From NCBI GenBank assembly GCA_023376005.1, contig CM042157.1, positions 67,096,479 through 67,160,478 of the forward strand: DNA of 64,000 bases, given 5' to 3'. Made by a program: the position numbers and the translations under genes. Positions 62,939 through 64,000 of the stretch are shown here, one piece after another; position 1 is the first letter of the stretch; every line of letters begins with the position of its first letter. The notes under the pieces were generated by a model. That model was given only the letters and a program-made list of their open reading frames with translations. It was not told the DNA's origin and searched no databases. This stretch comes from Doryteuthis pealeii (Eukaryota; Mollusca; Cephalopoda; Myopsida; Loliginidae).

Positions 62939-63557
62939 TATATAGATATACATATAGATATATATGCTGTATTACTAATATTGAGCACTCTTTAGTTTAG
63001 GTATGGCCAAAATTTCATGTTTTTTATCCCCCCTCCCCATAAATTAAAATTCAACTAAACTCGGAAAAAATTATTTGTTTTACAGTCTTTAAAACGTGGG
63101 GATTTTATAAATCAAAATCTGTATCTGTCAAAATGGCACACTTTTGCTGTTTTTTTTTCTCTCTTGAAGATATGCTCTTTTTAACATGATTTATTTCATT
63201 GTTATAATTAAGAAATTTGTAGAATTCTTTATTATGTAAGTTTATATGTATATAATGTAATATGTAATATGAAAGTAGTGATGAATACATGAAAAAGTAC
63301 AATAAATATAATGTAATATGTAATATATATGTAAGTTTAGACTCTGTTCTTAAGAGGAAAAAAAAATTAGAATGAGTAATGATTTACAATTTGAGATTTC
63401 TTATAAAAGCTTACAGAAAGGGGTAGGTGCTGTTGTATCAAAATTTGGCCATGCCCATATAAGGAGAGAAAAAAGGAGTTTTATTCTTTGGTATTCTCTA
63501 ATCTGATTTAAAATAATCTGGCAGAAAAATATGCTGATCTGGGTTTATTAATTAGAC
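62939..63557. other. AT-rich intergenic stretch
   Basis: TA-rich, with 'atgtaatatgtaatat' repeats near 63255-63330. No gene. Confidence 0.45.
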
Positions 63558-63600
63558 CAGGGATCACCAAACTTTTTTCATGTGTTGCATACTGAGGTTT
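63558..63600 (+). mobile_element. hAT-type terminus, single end
   Basis: CAGGGATCACCAAACTTTTT equals the right terminus of the 2607-2849 element in inverse. The partner end is not in the window, so the element may run past 64000 or be truncated. Confidence 0.6.
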
Positions 63601-64000
63601 TCACTGTACCAAATCAGCATATATTGTTATATACCTTTCTTTACTTCTTTACTCTGGTCGTATCTTCTTCTGGCCGGCTTTGGTTCTATTCTGACCGTCT
63701 ATCATCTTGGTCTGGAATCTTCTAAGGTCTGGTCTGGTCTTCTATGGATTCCAGGTCTGGTTTCTGTTAGGGATCACTCCTTATCAGAAGCCCTGTGTCA
63801 TTGTTAGTTTTTAGGTAATAAACACAAGACTTCGATTTACGTTGATTACTTTATTTCCAAATCCCCAAACCAGAACTTTTTTCAGATCTGCGCAGATCCT
63901 TACATCTTGCTAGCTCGGCTTCTAACTTCTAACTGACTGAGTTACTTAGTATCCTTAAACCGGAACAGGGTCTTCTATGGCTTCCAGTTCTCACGATTTA
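63601..64000. other. Unassigned, less AT-rich right edge
   Basis: Contains repeated 'ggtctggtctggtctt' and 'cttctatgg(a/c)ttcca' units (63715 and 63973), and AATAAACACAAGACTTC near 63815. Possibly the body of the hAT element or another repeat, cut by the window end. Confidence 0.4.

Overview
This window is eukaryotic: it is AT-rich, has introns, and is dense in SINEs, MITEs, Helitrons, long A/T homopolymers and (TA)n tracts. The one clear cellular gene is metazoan. The tRNA-derived SINEs and repeat mix suggest an invertebrate, perhaps a mollusc, but the sequence does not prove it.

The gene lies on the minus strand from about 49.73 kb to 17.19 kb. I assembled five coding exons by splice sites and reading phase: 49683-49725, 36273-36430, 31678-31812, 30971-31018 and 17187-19747. 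The first four encode the conserved N-terminus of HBS1-like protein (MARHRNVR start, AAQF motif, small helical HBS1_N domain). The fifth is an 852-codon terminal exon with no GTPase. It ends in FDF-TPSPDDIV, as I recall for the SKI7-like isoform of vertebrate HBS1L (HBS1LV3). The locus therefore appears to make a SKI7-type exosome/SKI-complex adaptor by ending in a private last exon. The translational GTPase exons were not found and may lie beyond the left edge. Two oddities are a three-copy 105-residue tandem repeat in the last exon, almost identical at DNA level, and an apparent one-base frame break in exon 2.

The left 17 kb holds transposon relics. A 1.26-kb mariner has 26-bp inverted ends and a broken transposase. 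A 2.92-kb DNA transposon has imperfect inverted ends, a perfect 8-bp target duplication and a decayed coding region whose superfamily I cannot name. There is also a small hAT-type element, a fold-back element and several SINE/MITE copies. The introns (19.7-49.7 kb) hold more of the same: foldbacks, hAT and mariner MITEs, two complete short Helitrons (42.1-42.7 and 44.0-44.5 kb), a degraded SAM-domain coding sequence at 27.4-27.8 kb, retrotransposon fragments and a hairpin with hammerhead-ribozyme-like boxes at 42.0 kb.

The right 14 kb (50-64 kb) is an intergenic nest of repeats. Two solo LTRs of one family lie in opposite orientation, each inside a separate copy of the same SINE-like repeat and each with a 4-bp target duplication. 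Other items are LINE 3' ends, a fold-back split by a SINE, a perfect 97-bp hairpin and a cluster of mariner-type termini. No bacterial features, CRISPR arrays, rRNA genes or intact tRNA genes were seen.
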